Shown: positions 12,841 to 23,841, counted from the first letter of the stretch. The stretch: 64,000 bases of DNA from Chlorocebus sabaeus (GCF_047675955.1 NC_132910.1:114125143-114189142); one strand, 5' to 3'. Translations and numbers: made by a program. Notes: a model not told the origin generated them from the letters alone.

Positions 12841-12890
12841 TCTGTTTTTCTTTTTTTCTTTCTTTCTTCCCCCCCCCCCCCGCCCCCCCG
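12841..12890. repeat. Polypyrimidine tract with C13 and C7 runs
   Basis: T/C-rich run leading into 13 Cs (12869-12881), a G, then 7 Cs. It is a candidate triplex or i-motif/G-quadruplex former at the left edge of the central promoter island, and prone to sequencing error. Confidence 0.9.
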
Positions 12891-13019
12891 ACAATGATAA
12901 AACCTGAGACTCGAAGCTTGTTCTCAGGAATACTGCACTTAGGGGCACAGTCATCCTCACACCAGTTCAAGACTTCTCAGAGTTCACTACACAGGGCTGG
13001 GGGCTGGACTGGCAAAACT

Positions 13020-13990
13020 CGATTTGCCCATCAAGTTAACTTGGTCGGCCTGGGACCCGAGGCCAGGGTGAAAGGGCGACATCCCGGGGCCCTGTGGCTT
13101 CTCCCTAGAGCGCCCAAACAGCGGCGTAGGTCTGGGATGCCCCCGGCCCCCGGATTTGGAAGACGCTGGCGCGGAGCAGGCGCCCTGGAGCAGGGTCTCG
13201 GGGGGTCCCCGGAACAGTCACGTGTTCTGGAGACGCCGTTAAACCCCCGCCCCCTCTTCCCCACCGCCGCCTCCAGGTCCTGCTCCTGCTGTTGCCGCCG
13301 CCGCTGGGGTACAGGAGCGATCGCGCTGGGCCGCGCTCCCGGGAGCCCAGGGCCTGCAGCGGCCGGGGCGCCCCGAGGTACGGGCTCCCGCCTCTCCCTG
13401 CCAACCCCTTTCGCGCCGGGTAGGCCTGCACCCAGGGACCGTGGCGGGTCCCCGCGCGGGCTGCGAGTCTGCGCTGGTCCCTGGGAGCCCGCACCCCTGT
13501 CTCTGGTGCCAGGGCGTTGTCGGGGGTCCTAAGAGGGCGGGGTGGGGAAGGTGAAGGGAGTGCGGCTGGAAAAATGGGGATTAGGGTGTCGGAACAGACA
13601 CTTGTCAGGAGTGAAGAGACAGCGCAGAGGGTACTGGGCTGAATTCTTTCCTACCGAGCAGGTCCCTCCAGTTCCCAACTCACCCGGGTGGAGCAGGCGC
13701 GGGCCGAACCCGGGAGGAGAGTGTCGGGGATCTGCGAAGGAGCCTCCTGGGGAAGGGGCGGGGGATGGACAAAGCGCTGCCCCAGGCTAGACGTACTCTT
13801 GTTGCAGCCCGGCTGGTCTGGAGCTGGGAACAGCAGCCCGCAGGGTGCCCGGGTCAGGGCTCAGCTCTAGCGGGTCTCTGGCGAGGCCAGGGGCGCAGCC
13901 CGCGAGGCGCCACTCAAGCCGTCCAGCTGCCGCGCAGTCCAGCGCTGACCTGAGCCCGGGAGGCAGCTGCGCTCCAAGGTTTGCGCTCCT
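13020..13990 (+). promoter_or_regulatory. NPY5R: Central GC-rich island: likely NPY5R exon 1/promoter and NPY1R exon 1B region
   Basis: GC- and CpG-rich block between the two receptor genes. It contains an E-box GTCACGTG (13217-13224) inside an imperfect palindrome and a GC box GGGCGGGG (13534-13541). Candidate + strand donors for NPY5R exon 1 are at 13378 (GAG/GTACGG) and 13550 (GAAG/GTGAAG). Candidate - strand donors for NPY1R exon 1B are at 13683/13682 (CCCGG/GTGAGTTGG) and 12764/12763. Distances to exon 1A (about 12 kb) and to the NPY5R coding exon (about 5.5-6 kb) match the human arrangement as I recall it. The exact exons are not resolved. Confidence 0.6.
13684..13760 (-). other. NPY1R: Candidate NPY1R alternative exon 1B 3' end
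   Basis: A strong - strand donor (GTGAGTTGG reading from 13683 downward) within the central island. Its distance from exon 1A fits the known exon 1B. The 5' extent shown is arbitrary. A competing donor exists near 12764. Confidence 0.3.
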
Positions 13991-15789
13991 ATTTGCGAGG
14001 TGTCTTCATATGACAAATGCGAGAATAGCAAACATCCATAGAACTCGAATTCCAGAAACGGGAATTCTTTTTTCCAAGTTCACAGACCTTTAGTTAATCT
14101 TTTAAAGGAGCTGAGGCGTTGTGTTGGACCAAAGCCAGAACGGTTTTACCATAGACCATGGAAAATAGCCTAAGGCTCTTTCAGAAGAATCTTGCAGTTC
14201 GAATGCAATTTTAGATTTCAGATTTCTCAAGGGAAGAGAAACTCTGCTGTTAGAATTTGGAAGGGAGGGTGGTGCATGCCTGTGTGTTTGTCAGCTGAGC
14301 AGAGCTGTATTTATCTTTCCAATTCAAATTGTGCCAGATTCTGGCTTTAAGAACAAACCATGGGAATATTTGAGAACATGGAATCATGCTGCTGTTCCAT
14401 GAGCACAGCAAAATAGACAATAGTTGATATTGTATCATTGCAGGAGGAAAAGAATTACATATATTTTATTCTTTTGTGTGATTGTCATCCTTTGTGAGAG
14501 TGATGTGTATTTTCATAAGGCAAGAAATTATTCAAACAAATAAACCTTATTGAAATGTACAAGTCAGATTTTTAATATCCTTTGAATTCCCTGAAGTTCC
14601 TCCTATTATTCTTAAGAACACTTTCTTAAAATACTTAAAATCTATTCAGAAGGTGTCATTTGTCTAGGTGTCAGATGTAGAAGAGTTTATAAGAAAATTC
14701 CAGTAAACCTCTGAAAAGACATTATTTTTTATAAGTTGCCATAGTTTAATAAAGAACTTTTATTTTTCACTTTTTACTCAGAGATTAAAGTTCTGTGTTT
14801 CAGCCTGGAAATTCTGATGGTGGGAGATACAACTATTATAAAAGAGAATGAGTAAATATAGTAATTAGGTATGACAAAAATTTCATGCTGTCGATATCAG
14901 ATTTCTTGTCAAATAATATTCCATGTGAAAATATTCTTTCTCTGGCTATATTTCATAATTTCTGTAGCAATCTGAGAAGATTCACACATATCATTACTTT
15001 TATAATGGATAAAATATGTTGCATAAGAATGTACAGCACTCATAACAACACTTGTTGAGAAGTAGAGGGTTGTTAAACATATTTGCATTTCCATTGTAGG
15101 TCTGCTCACTGTGTTTTTCAGGAAAAAGGAAGGGAAAAGGTAAGTTTAAGGAAAGAAATCTTGCTTTTTTGTTTGTTTGTGTTTTCATTTTAAGAGCGTT
15201 CCTGTACCTTAGATTTTCGACTTAAATCTGATTGGACAAAATTTTCCTAATGTTTACATTATCCCCTGGCTACCAGGAGGCAATTTTAAAAAACTACATA
15301 TCCACCACCACCCCTCCCCCACCCCTCCTCCGCGCCTCCAGCATTTGCAGTATTCATCATTCAGTTGTAAGAAAAAATTCTTCCTTCGTTGGAACAAAGA
15401 TTCACAAACATGCTCATTTTGTGCAGACTATATATTAGGTATTGTATGTGTGTATGTTTATGTGGTAGATGGTGTGGGGTGGGGCTAGAGGGAGAGCAGG
15501 AGAAAGTTGACTACAGTCGCACAAAAATAAAATGAATAAATGAATGTTGAATGAACGAATGAATGCTAAAGGAGAATTTTTTAAATTTGCTAATCAGTCT
15601 ATCAGTAGCTACATAAAGTATTCATTATATTCGGCAATAATACAAGTGTCCATGCTATAGTGAAATAATATACTACTGTCAGTCAGGAGAATGCCATTCA
15701 TTTATTAATTCATTCATCATCCAATTTGAGGCCTTTTACATCTCAGCAATCTACAGTTACTCAGGGTGTGAGCTTGAATTAATCCATCA
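13991..15789 (+). other. NPY5R: NPY5R intron 1 (first part), AT-rich
   Basis: Noncoding. It includes a C-rich run at about 15300-15340 and a (TGAA)-like stretch at about 15530-15565. No repeat family is certain. Confidence 0.5.
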
Positions 15790-15897
15790 TAGAATATTCT
15801 TGGCATAGCACCTTGCATTACTCATCTTTATGCTTAGAGCAGAGCAGAGCACCTAGTAAAATATAATGTTCAATAAATACTTCTTGAATGAATAAAA
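15790..15897 (+). mobile_element. L2 3'-end fragment
   Basis: The order CATAGCACCTTGCATTAC...AGCACCTAGTAAAATATAATG, then TTCAATAAATACTTCTTGAA, resembles the L2 terminus (GCACAGTGCCTGGCACATAG...CTCAATAAATGTTTGTTGAA). Confidence 0.55.
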
Positions 15898-16870
15898 GAA
15901 GGAACAACTAATCATTCTTAGCTATTCATTAATAGAAGGAGCCTACCCTTTAAAATTATATATAAATTATGTACTTTCTTAAAATACTCAAATATTTTAG
16001 GGAATGAAAGAAGCATCCTCAGTTTTTTCTCCAGTGTTCAATGAATACTCAAGATGGCAAAGATGGCATTTATTTCATCTTCTTACTAAGGAGATGTGGT
16101 TTTATAATTTAATGCATTCAATATTTTATGTGCATGTATTTAAAATAAAAGTTTTAATAGCAGACTGCACAGTCGTGGAAGCAGATATACTTCTTTTTTC
16201 GTTTACATTTTTTAAATGTTTTGTAAATATATCTTGCAGTTTTAGTTTCATGTTGCTTGTGTGATAGCCTTTATCGATGAAGATACCCAAATGAAAATTT
16301 AAAGTGCTAAACTCTCTTTGTTGTCTATCTAGGTATCTCCTCCTCATTGCATTTTGGGGCCATTTAAAACATCTATAATTTCAATGGTTCTCTATAAATG
16401 TATATATAAAGATACATATACACACATATGTATGTACACACAAATTTATAGCCATGCTCTATCCTGAATTTTCCCACATTGCCAGGATGATTCATTTCTG
16501 TTATTTTAAAGCAAGGGAAGTTAAACTGCTTTTCTAAAATGATTGGTAACGAATATTTACTTTAGCATCCACTATGTGTAATATGCTTTATTAAACATTA
16601 TTTCTAGAATGAAAAATAATTAAGACTTTTATCTCCATTCGAATATAATAGAGAGATCTAACCACATGGATTGGAGAAAAATCTGAATTTTAGACTCAAA
16701 ACTATGTTGTTTCTATTACCACAAATTGTGCTGCATCTTCTCTTTCTTCAGAAAATTTTGGACAGCAATTTTACACTAAGTAAGTAAGTATCATCCACAG
16801 TTCCATGATCCAAAAAGGCACAAAGCCACTGTAGAAGGGGCCGTCTAATTTCTCTCTTGTTCTTGCTTAG
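15898..16870 (+). other. NPY5R: NPY5R intron 1 (last part)
   Basis: AT-rich noncoding DNA with a TA/CA-rich run at 16398-16445. It ends in the pyrimidine tract and TTGCTTAG acceptor of exon 2. Confidence 0.55.
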
Positions 16871-16943
16871 GAAGTACAAGGAAAAGCTATCAGTAACAAC
16901 TGACCTACCACAAAGTTAGAAGAAAACGATTGATTCAAGAAAG
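16871..16943 (+). other. NPY5R: NPY5R 5' noncoding exon 2
   Basis: A 73-base segment is bounded by a strong acceptor (pyrimidine tract ending TTGCTTAG at 16870) and a strong donor (AAG/GTAAGTCA at 16943/16944). It matches the human NPY5R mRNA leader as I recall it (a segment ending in GATTGATTCAAGAAAG). It would splice to either acceptor of the coding exon. Noncoding; transcript support is not available here. Confidence 0.7.
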
Positions 16944-17761
16944 GTAAGTCAAGGGAAGAACAACTAAGCAAGATTGCAGTTACAAGCAGCCTGTACACAT
17001 TATAAATATAAATAGGATCATGAATAAGCTGAATTGAGCCAGGGGGTCATCAGAACTCAGGAAATTAGGCAAAAGCACCAATCAAAGCTGTTTTGATTAT
17101 AAGCTTGCTGACCTATCCAGAGTAGGTGCTGAGAGGCTATTGACTGGGAATATGATGAATAATATGATTCAGGAGGTCATGCGAGTCACTTTTGTACCAG
17201 GTGTTCTTTTTCACTGCGGCAATATCAATGTAAATTGTTGGCTAGGGTCTAAGAATGAATGAATACAATCCTCAGTCTTTGAATTAACTTATCCTCTAAA
17301 AGGATGTAGTTAGCTTCCAGAAAATAATTTGGTCAACATAGAATCACTTGTAGAAGTTGTGAAAAACTTATAACTTTTCTCATAGCATAAGGATGACTCT
17401 GTCATCCTGTTTGAAACTTGCTATATATAGAACTGAAGTTAAACTTACTTGTAATGAATATATGTACACAGTAGTATTTGCCATTTGGAAATTTATTGAA
17501 CTAAGACCTACAGGTCCCTCATAAATTAAAGATAACAGTTTTTACTATTAATTTAAATAAACGTATTTTTATAGTTTTAGTATAATTATTCAATTATAGA
17601 TCTAGAAATAAGTAGATAAACATATATTAATAGGTAACAAAAGTGTTTTTTAAACTATGTGTATATCACAATCTCTATGACAGTGTATTTATTGGAATCA
17701 ATTTGCTTGCTGGTTTGTGTTTTCTGTAGGAAATTCTTGTTTTAAAAAAAACACTTAAAGT
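16944..17761 (+). other. NPY5R: NPY5R intron 2 (first part)
   Basis: AT-rich noncoding DNA between the exon 2 donor and an AluJ. No other element recognised. Confidence 0.55.
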
Positions 17762-18078
17762 GGCCAGGCACACAGTGACTCATGCCTATAATCCCAACAC
17801 TTTGGGAGGCCAAGGTGGGAGGATTACTTGAGGCCAGGAGTTTGACACCAGCCTGGGCAACATAGACAGACCCCATCTCCACAAAAAAATAGAATGATTA
17901 GCCATATGTAGTGGCATGTACCTGTAGTCCTGACTGCTTGGGAGGCTGAGATGAGAGGACTGCTTGAGTCCAGGTGTTCAAGGTTACAATGAGCTGTGAT
18001 CACACTACTGCACTCCAGCCTGGGCAACAAAATGAGACCCTGTTTCTAAGAAAAAAAAAAAAAGTAAAAAAAAAAAAA
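17762..18078 (+). mobile_element. AluJ-type SINE
   Basis: Diverged dimeric Alu with J-type features (GCAACATAGACAGACCCCATC, CTGCTTGAGTCCAGG) and an interrupted A-tail. It lies within NPY5R intron 2, in the sense orientation. Confidence 0.92.
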
Positions 18079-19340
18079 GTGCTTTTTTTTTTTTAAATGA
18101 GAGGAGGGGGTCCTTTTGCCTCTTACTGGTATGTTATAGGCAATTTAGTGCTTCATCAGGCAGTAGCATCAAAAGTCTAATATGTAGAGGTAAACATGTA
18201 ATGCCATTGAGGTATAACATTAATTTAATTTGAAATGAAAAAACTTATTACTGGAAGTTATATTAATATCACTTCTACATTTACATTTAAGGTATAATGT
18301 TTTCCTTGAACAATGAACTCATTGACTCATTCATAAGGCAAAATCTATACACAGTTTTTAAATTAATAAGCAAGTGAAATTTGTTTGTTTGTTTGTTTGT
18401 TTAAAAAAAAGAAAACACCAACAGCACTGCTAGTCCATCAGTGGTTGTCCTAATCAGAGATAATCTGGCATTTCCCAAACGACTGAGGATCGGTCACAGA
18501 AAGATGTCATCATTCAGCATTGTATCTACACAGTCAACAGTACAGCTTGACAAACAGATTTAATGAGTGCCTACTATAGGCACCTAGTTCATGAGATAGT
18601 AATCCTATTCTCAAGGCGCTTAAATTTGAACGTTGTATGAGCTAGGTGATATTTGTTACTAGAGTTTTGTTTGAATATTTTATTCTCTCATAAACATTTA
18701 CTTACTACCTGCAGTGGTAAAATTACTCTGCCATGTATTGGGATGGATTCCAAAGTGAATAAGAGATAGTTTCTGCTTTCCCATTGCTTGTAAATAAACA
18801 AGGTAGACGGCTAGGCATTATAATGCAATGAGAGCAGATTATGATCTGTAGCATCAGACAACTGTAAACAGAATGTTAACAGGAGTTCTGAAGAGGAGAT
18901 CATGTCCAGCTGAGTTGACTAGGACAGGTGACTTTTAAGTTTGGCCTAGATTGAGATAGAAATGAATAGAATTTTTATGGTAAGATTATGTGACTATACT
19001 ATGTACCAGTTATATTGCCTTGGAGAATAATATTAATCAGTGATTTAAAGCATGTATCTTGAAGTTCTTGTCTACATTTGCTTTTTCTTTCCTTACGTTA
19101 TTTACTACACAAATTTTAAAAATACAATCTATTATCTTAACATAAGTTAATACATCTTGGAAGTAATGATAAAATTAAACTTACTATAATCATTATTGGC
19201 TGATATTTGCACTGCACTTGGAATGAGTTAAAGATTTCATAAACTTTCTTAGGAGATTAATAAGGTCATGGGAGCCGATTGTAAAATTTAGTTTCCGTCT
19301 GAATAGATTAATTTAAAGTAGTCATGTAATTTTTTTTTAG
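18079..19340 (+). other. NPY5R: NPY5R intron 2 (last part)
   Basis: Includes a (GTTT)n run at 18380-18402 and a weak MIR/L2-like patch at about 18545-18830 (GAGTGCCTACTATAGGCACC...). It ends in the T-run/TTAG acceptor at 19340. Confidence 0.5.
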
Positions 19341-19381
19341 GTTGATGACAAATGTCTTTTTATTCCAAGCAGGACTATAAT
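19341..19381 (+). other. NPY5R: Alternative acceptors/5' extension of the NPY5R coding exon
   Basis: Two acceptors precede the main ATG: TTTTTTTTAG at 19340 and CCAAGCAG at 19372. Use of 19340 keeps the upstream ATG (19352) and adds 10 residues (MSFYSKQDYN). Use of 19372 removes that ATG and leaves only the short form. Long and short human Y5 isoforms produced this way are known as I recall. Confidence 0.7.
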
Positions 19382-20719
19382 ATGGATTTAGAGCTTGATG
19401 AATATTATAACAAGACACTTGCCACAGAGAATAATACTGCTGCCACTCGGAATTCTGATTTCCCAGTCTGGGATGACTATAAAAGCAGTGTAGATGACTT
19501 ACAGTATTTTCTGATTGGGCTCTATACATTTGTAAGTCTTCTTGGCTTTATGGGGAATTTACTTATTTTAATGGCTCTCATGAAAAAGCGTAATCAGAAG
19601 ACTACGGTAAACTTCCTTATAGGAAATCTGGCCTTTTCTGACATCTTGGTTGTGCTGTTTTGCTCACCTTTCACACTGACGTCTGTCTTGCTGGATCAGT
19701 GGATGTTTGGCAAAGTCATGTGCCATATTATGCCTTTTCTGCAATGTGTGTCAGTTTTGGTTTCAACTTTAATTTTAATATCAATTGCCATTGTCAGGTA
19801 TCATATGATAAAACATCCCATCTCTAATAATTTAACAGCAAACCATGGCTACTTTCTGATAGCTACTGTCTGGACACTAGGTTTTGCCATCTGTTCTCCC
19901 CTTCCAGTGTTTCACAGTCTTGTGGAACTTCAAGAAACATTTGGTTCAGCGTTGCTGAGCAGCAGGTATTTATGTGTTGAGTCATGGCCATCTGATTCAT
20001 ACAGAATTGCCTTTACTATCTCTTTATTGCTAGTTCAGTATATTCTGCCCTTAGTTTGTCTTACTGTAAGTCATACAAGTGTCTGCAGAAGCATAAGCTG
20101 TGGATTGTCCAACAAAGAAAACAGACTTGAAGAAAACGAGATGATCAACTTAACTCTTCATCCATCCAGAAAGATTGGGCCTCAGGTGAAACTCTCTGGC
20201 AGCCATAAATGGAGTTATTCATTCATCAAAAAACACAGAAGGAGATATAGCAAGAAGACAGCATGTGTGTTACCTGCTCCAGAAAGACCTTCTCAAGAGA
20301 ACCACTCCAGAATACTTCCAGAAAACTTTGGCTCTGTAAGAAGTCAGCTCTCTTCATCCAGTAAGTTCATACCAGGGGTCCCCACCTGCTTTGAAATAAA
20401 ACCTGAAGAAAATTCAGATGTTCATGAATTGAGAGTAAAACGTTCTGTTACAAGAATAAAAAAGAGATCTCGAAGTGTTTTCTACAGGCTGACCATACTG
20501 ATACTAGTATTTGCTGTTAGTTGGATGCCACTACACCTTTTCCATGTGGTAACTGATTTTAATGACAATCTTATTTCAAATAGGCATTTCAAGTTGGTGT
20601 ATTGCATTTGTCATTTGTTGGGCATGATGTCCTGTTGTCTTAATCCAATTCTGTATGGATTTCTTAATAATGGGATTAAAGCTGATTTAATGTCCCTTAT
20701 ACACTGTCTTCATATGTAA
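19382..20719 (+). CDS. NPY5R: Neuropeptide Y receptor type 5 (Y5), single coding exon
   Basis: Gi/o-coupled seven-helix plasma-membrane receptor for NPY, PYY and related peptides; Y5 promotes feeding in mammals. The frame is intact, 445 codons from the ATG at 19382, equal to the usual length. This ATG has A at -3 and G at +4; an in-frame upstream ATG at 19352 (455 codons) has a weak context. Residues (445 numbering): N-glycosylation sequons N10 and N17; TM1 about 42-66, TM2 78-97, TM3 112-137; disulfide pair C114/C198; TM5 208-230; a very long third loop about 233-366, typical of Y5; TM6 with SWMP 380-383; TM7 with NPILY 421-425; C442 as a possible palmitoylation site. The usual DRY box reads VRY (138-140). 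Nearly identical to the human receptor as I remember it; the third loop and C-terminus carry the differences I notice. Confidence 0.98.
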   Translation: MDLELDEYYNKTLATENNTAATRNSDFPVWDDYKSSVDDLQYFLIGLYTFVSLLGFMGNLLILMALMKKRNQKTTVNFLIGNLAFSDILVVLFCSPFTLTSVLLDQWMFGKVMCHIMPFLQCVSVLVSTLILISIAIVRYHMIKHPISNNLTANHGYFLIATVWTLGFAICSPLPVFHSLVELQETFGSALLSSRYLCVESWPSDSYRIAFTISLLLVQYILPLVCLTVSHTSVCRSISCGLSNKENRLEENEMINLTLHPSRKIGPQVKLSGSHKWSYSFIKKHRRRYSKKTACVLPAPERPSQENHSRILPENFGSVRSQLSSSSKFIPGVPTCFEIKPEENSDVHELRVKRSVTRIKKRSRSVFYRLTILILVFAVSWMPLHLFHVVTDFNDNLISNRHFKLVYCICHLLGMMSCCLNPILYGFLNNGIKADLMSLIHCLHM

Positions 20720-21430
20720 TAATTCTCACTGTTTACCAAGGAAAGATCAAATGTAGGGTCATGTAAAATATATTTATGATATCTATTTATGTATAATAAA
20801 TAGAAATTTTGTTAACATGAAATTTAATTTATGTGAAAGATTTCTGGATTTGAATGTCAGTTCATAATATATGGAAGATAATTTTATGTGTTATAGTGGG
20901 ATTAATTTATTTAGTTGTGTAGTCAGTGTCAATCCAATCTGTAATTTCATTTTAGAAAGTTGTATTACCTTCCACTTCCATGTTGTCTTTTAAACAAATG
21001 AATTGTATTTTTTGTTGAAACTAAAAGTTATGTGTAACCAACTCAGTACTTTTGTCCAAAAATATAATAAGAAAAAATTTTTCTTGAGGAACTTTTAATT
21101 TCAAACTTGAAGAATATCTACCAGCTATCTATATTCATTTCTACTCCACTTCTTAATGTTTAGTTTGTGAAGTACAGAAAAAATTTAATATGCCTAGAAA
21201 ATCATAACTAAATGACAACTGTATGCCCAAATTATGATTATAATCTTCAACATTAAGTACAGTTTTGAAAGTCCTGTAGGAAAATGCTATTGCCTATTGA
21301 GAATTGGTCAAATTGTCAATTTAACTCCACTGTCCTAGTAATACACGAGTAATTTACCACATAAAGAATTTTAAATCCTTTTAAATCCTTTCCAGACTCA
21401 TTATACAACATTAAACACTACCAATAAAGT
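20720..21430 (+). other. NPY5R: NPY5R 3' UTR (end uncertain)
   Basis: AT-rich sequence after the TAA stop. Candidate polyadenylation signals AATAAA are at 20795-20800 and 21423-21428, with a further one at about 21837. ATTTA motifs occur but their function is not known. Confidence 0.55.
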
Positions 21431-23510
21431 TGTTTTCATATACATCTTTTCTATTCTAACATGTGAAGTCTAAATGGTATCTGTATTTCCAATTATTAAA
21501 TAATTTTAAAGAAAATTTTAAATGTGCACAGATTTTTTGGCCAACATATAGAATGATTAACATACTTTATACTATTTCAATACTGTAGTTTCATATGCTG
21601 TCTTATTAAATTGAGGTCATACTTTTCAATCGTTGAAACTTTATGTTAGCCTAGTCTTTTAAAGAACCGAGTCTCTGAAAAACAATAGCATATTTGCATA
21701 TATGATTCAGATGTGCATAATAACATTGATGTCTTCAGTTCCTATAACTGATTTAAACCTTTTCCGTATTGATTCCTGTTCATACTAAGGGAAAACAATG
21801 AAAGAAAACAAACACAAAAGCTCTAAGTTTGTAAGTAATAAACCATGCTGGTAAGTATTTAATTAATTAAAAACCCAAAATGTCTATGGGGCATTCTTTA
21901 TGCCCTCCTTCTTCCCTGGATGATATGCACATACGGGAAATTGATGTGATTTCTTGCCATGCGGGAAATAGTGCTGGTCCACAGAATATCCTCTACTGGT
22001 TCCTGCTGAACTCCAGTTGAGGCACAATAATCTTGCCTTGTCTCTGTGTTACATCAGGCTCTGCTGTACCATGTACGCTCTGTTCTCAACAAGGTTAAGG
22101 CCTGAGAGTCCAGCTCCAGAATCCCCAACCCCTGCTGACATGGTAGGATTGATACTCTCGTTGACTTAAACTGTCATTACTTGAGTGTCAGCCACATCCT
22201 CTGTTTTGTTCAAAGGTTAGGCTGTCTACTCTGTGGAGTCTTGCTATGCAGTCAATGACATTGCCCCTTGCCAAACGTGGAAACTGTTGGAGAACTTTAC
22301 ATTCATCACTGGAACTCTGCAGGAACTTACGAAACACTGCTCCTCACATAGATAACAAAGAACTGAGGGAACTTGGGCTTACTCAGGCCTTCTCTCTACT
22401 CAGATGTGATAAGCTGCCCTATCAGCTCTGTTGTGTCCACTCCACGTTGGTACAATAGCACTCTGCTTCTCAGTCCTTCTTTAGACTTTCAGATATAGAT
22501 CTGGTCACAAGCCCCTTCTGCTTTTAGCTTCCCTCGAATCTTTCTGGTGCTATGTGAGTGCCTTTCCCAGGTTTTTATATTATAGCAGATGGAAAAGATG
22601 AAAAAACTTGGTTCACCTTTGCTTTTCTCTGTTTTCCTCTTTACTTTTTATTCTAAGGGATTCTCCTTTTTTCCCCCTAGTAAGAATGTTCCTCACTAAT
22701 ATCATCCCTTTTCTCTGCACTGTGACATAGTAGGAGCTATGTTAATCAAAGTTTGCTTTTGGAAGGGAAGATTTTATGATTAAAACTTTTTTCTTCTCTC
22801 AGTCTCACCATGGACAAAAGAAGAAGGGGAAGGGGAGTAATCTGGAGACGAATCTCACTTAAAAGCAATTGATATTTGCACTTTCACTAGCACAATTCAT
22901 TTCAAGATTTGATGTTAGTGGCTGAAGGGAGAAAAATCTCACTGATAAGGGCTGATATAAATGCATAGGGAGGTGTTTTATCCTGTTAGAAAAACTTACA
23001 TTAGCAAGTACACAATAACTGTCAAACTTCACAGGTTTTATGGCTGTTGATAGATGAGTTTAGTTAAGCTGGATAAACTAATTTGCGGCTCTTAAACTAT
23101 TGAACTCGAAGCAAGAAATTTTTCTTTCCTAAACAGAAATAACTGAATGTTCTTAATAATTGAAAGTTGAGAACTGTGGATCGGTTGGTGGACAGAAGTC
23201 ATTAAGATTTGGATTAATGGTTTTAGAAGATTATTATGAATAATGATTTATTTTATAGACACTTGCTTAGTGAGTTAAACAATTTATGTTCATTCAAGTC
23301 TCCATTGCTCAAAGGCTGATTATCTTTTTCCTATTCTCTCCTGGTGTCTGACTCGATTACTTGTTCAATAGCATCTTCACAAAAGCATGGCTAGGGGAAA
23401 TGAGATGAAATTATAAACAGTCACCCTCTTTACTTTTTTGCAATTATTTAGTAATATTTAATTCAGGAAGAGATGTTAAATTGGGCATTAGTGGTTATTT
23501 AAATTATTCC
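21431..23510. other. Noncoding DNA downstream of NPY5R
   Basis: No gene or datable repeat is recognised. The block about 21880-22480 is richer in GC than its neighbours and could be an old transposon, but I cannot name one. A polypyrimidine run lies at about 22580-22690. Confidence 0.45.
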
Positions 23511-23511
23511 T

Positions 23512-23796
23512 GACCAGACATGGTGGCTCACACCTATAATCCCAGCATTTTAGGAGGCCAAGGTGGGAGAATTGCTTGAGCCCAGGAGTTCAAGACTAGC
23601 CTGGGCAACACTGGGAATCTTGTCTCTACAAACATTTTAAAAGTTAACTGGGTGTGGTGGCTCATGCCTGTAGTCCTAGCTGCTCAGGAGGCTTAGTTGG
23701 AAAGATCGCTTGAGCCCAGGAGTTGGAGGCTGCAGTGAGCCATCATCATGCCACCGTACTCCAACTTGGGGAACAAAACAAGACCCTGTCTCCAAT
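23512..23796 (+). mobile_element. AluJ-type SINE
   Basis: Diverged dimeric Alu (GAGCCCAGGAGTTCAAGACTAG, GGGCAACACTGGGAATC). Its tail has been replaced by a TA/TG repeat. Confidence 0.9.
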
Positions 23797-23797
23797 A

Positions 23798-23840
<43 letters not shown>
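23797..23840. repeat. (TA)n(TG)n microsatellite at Alu 3' end
   Basis: Alternating TA then TG units directly follow the Alu body, in place of the usual A-tail. Confidence 0.93.

Positions 23841-23841
<1 letters not shown>

Noticed and set aside
12837..13532. 231-codon open frame across the central island
   Set aside because: It starts in a polypyrimidine run and is Pro/Arg/Gly-rich low-complexity sequence, with competing frames on the other strand.
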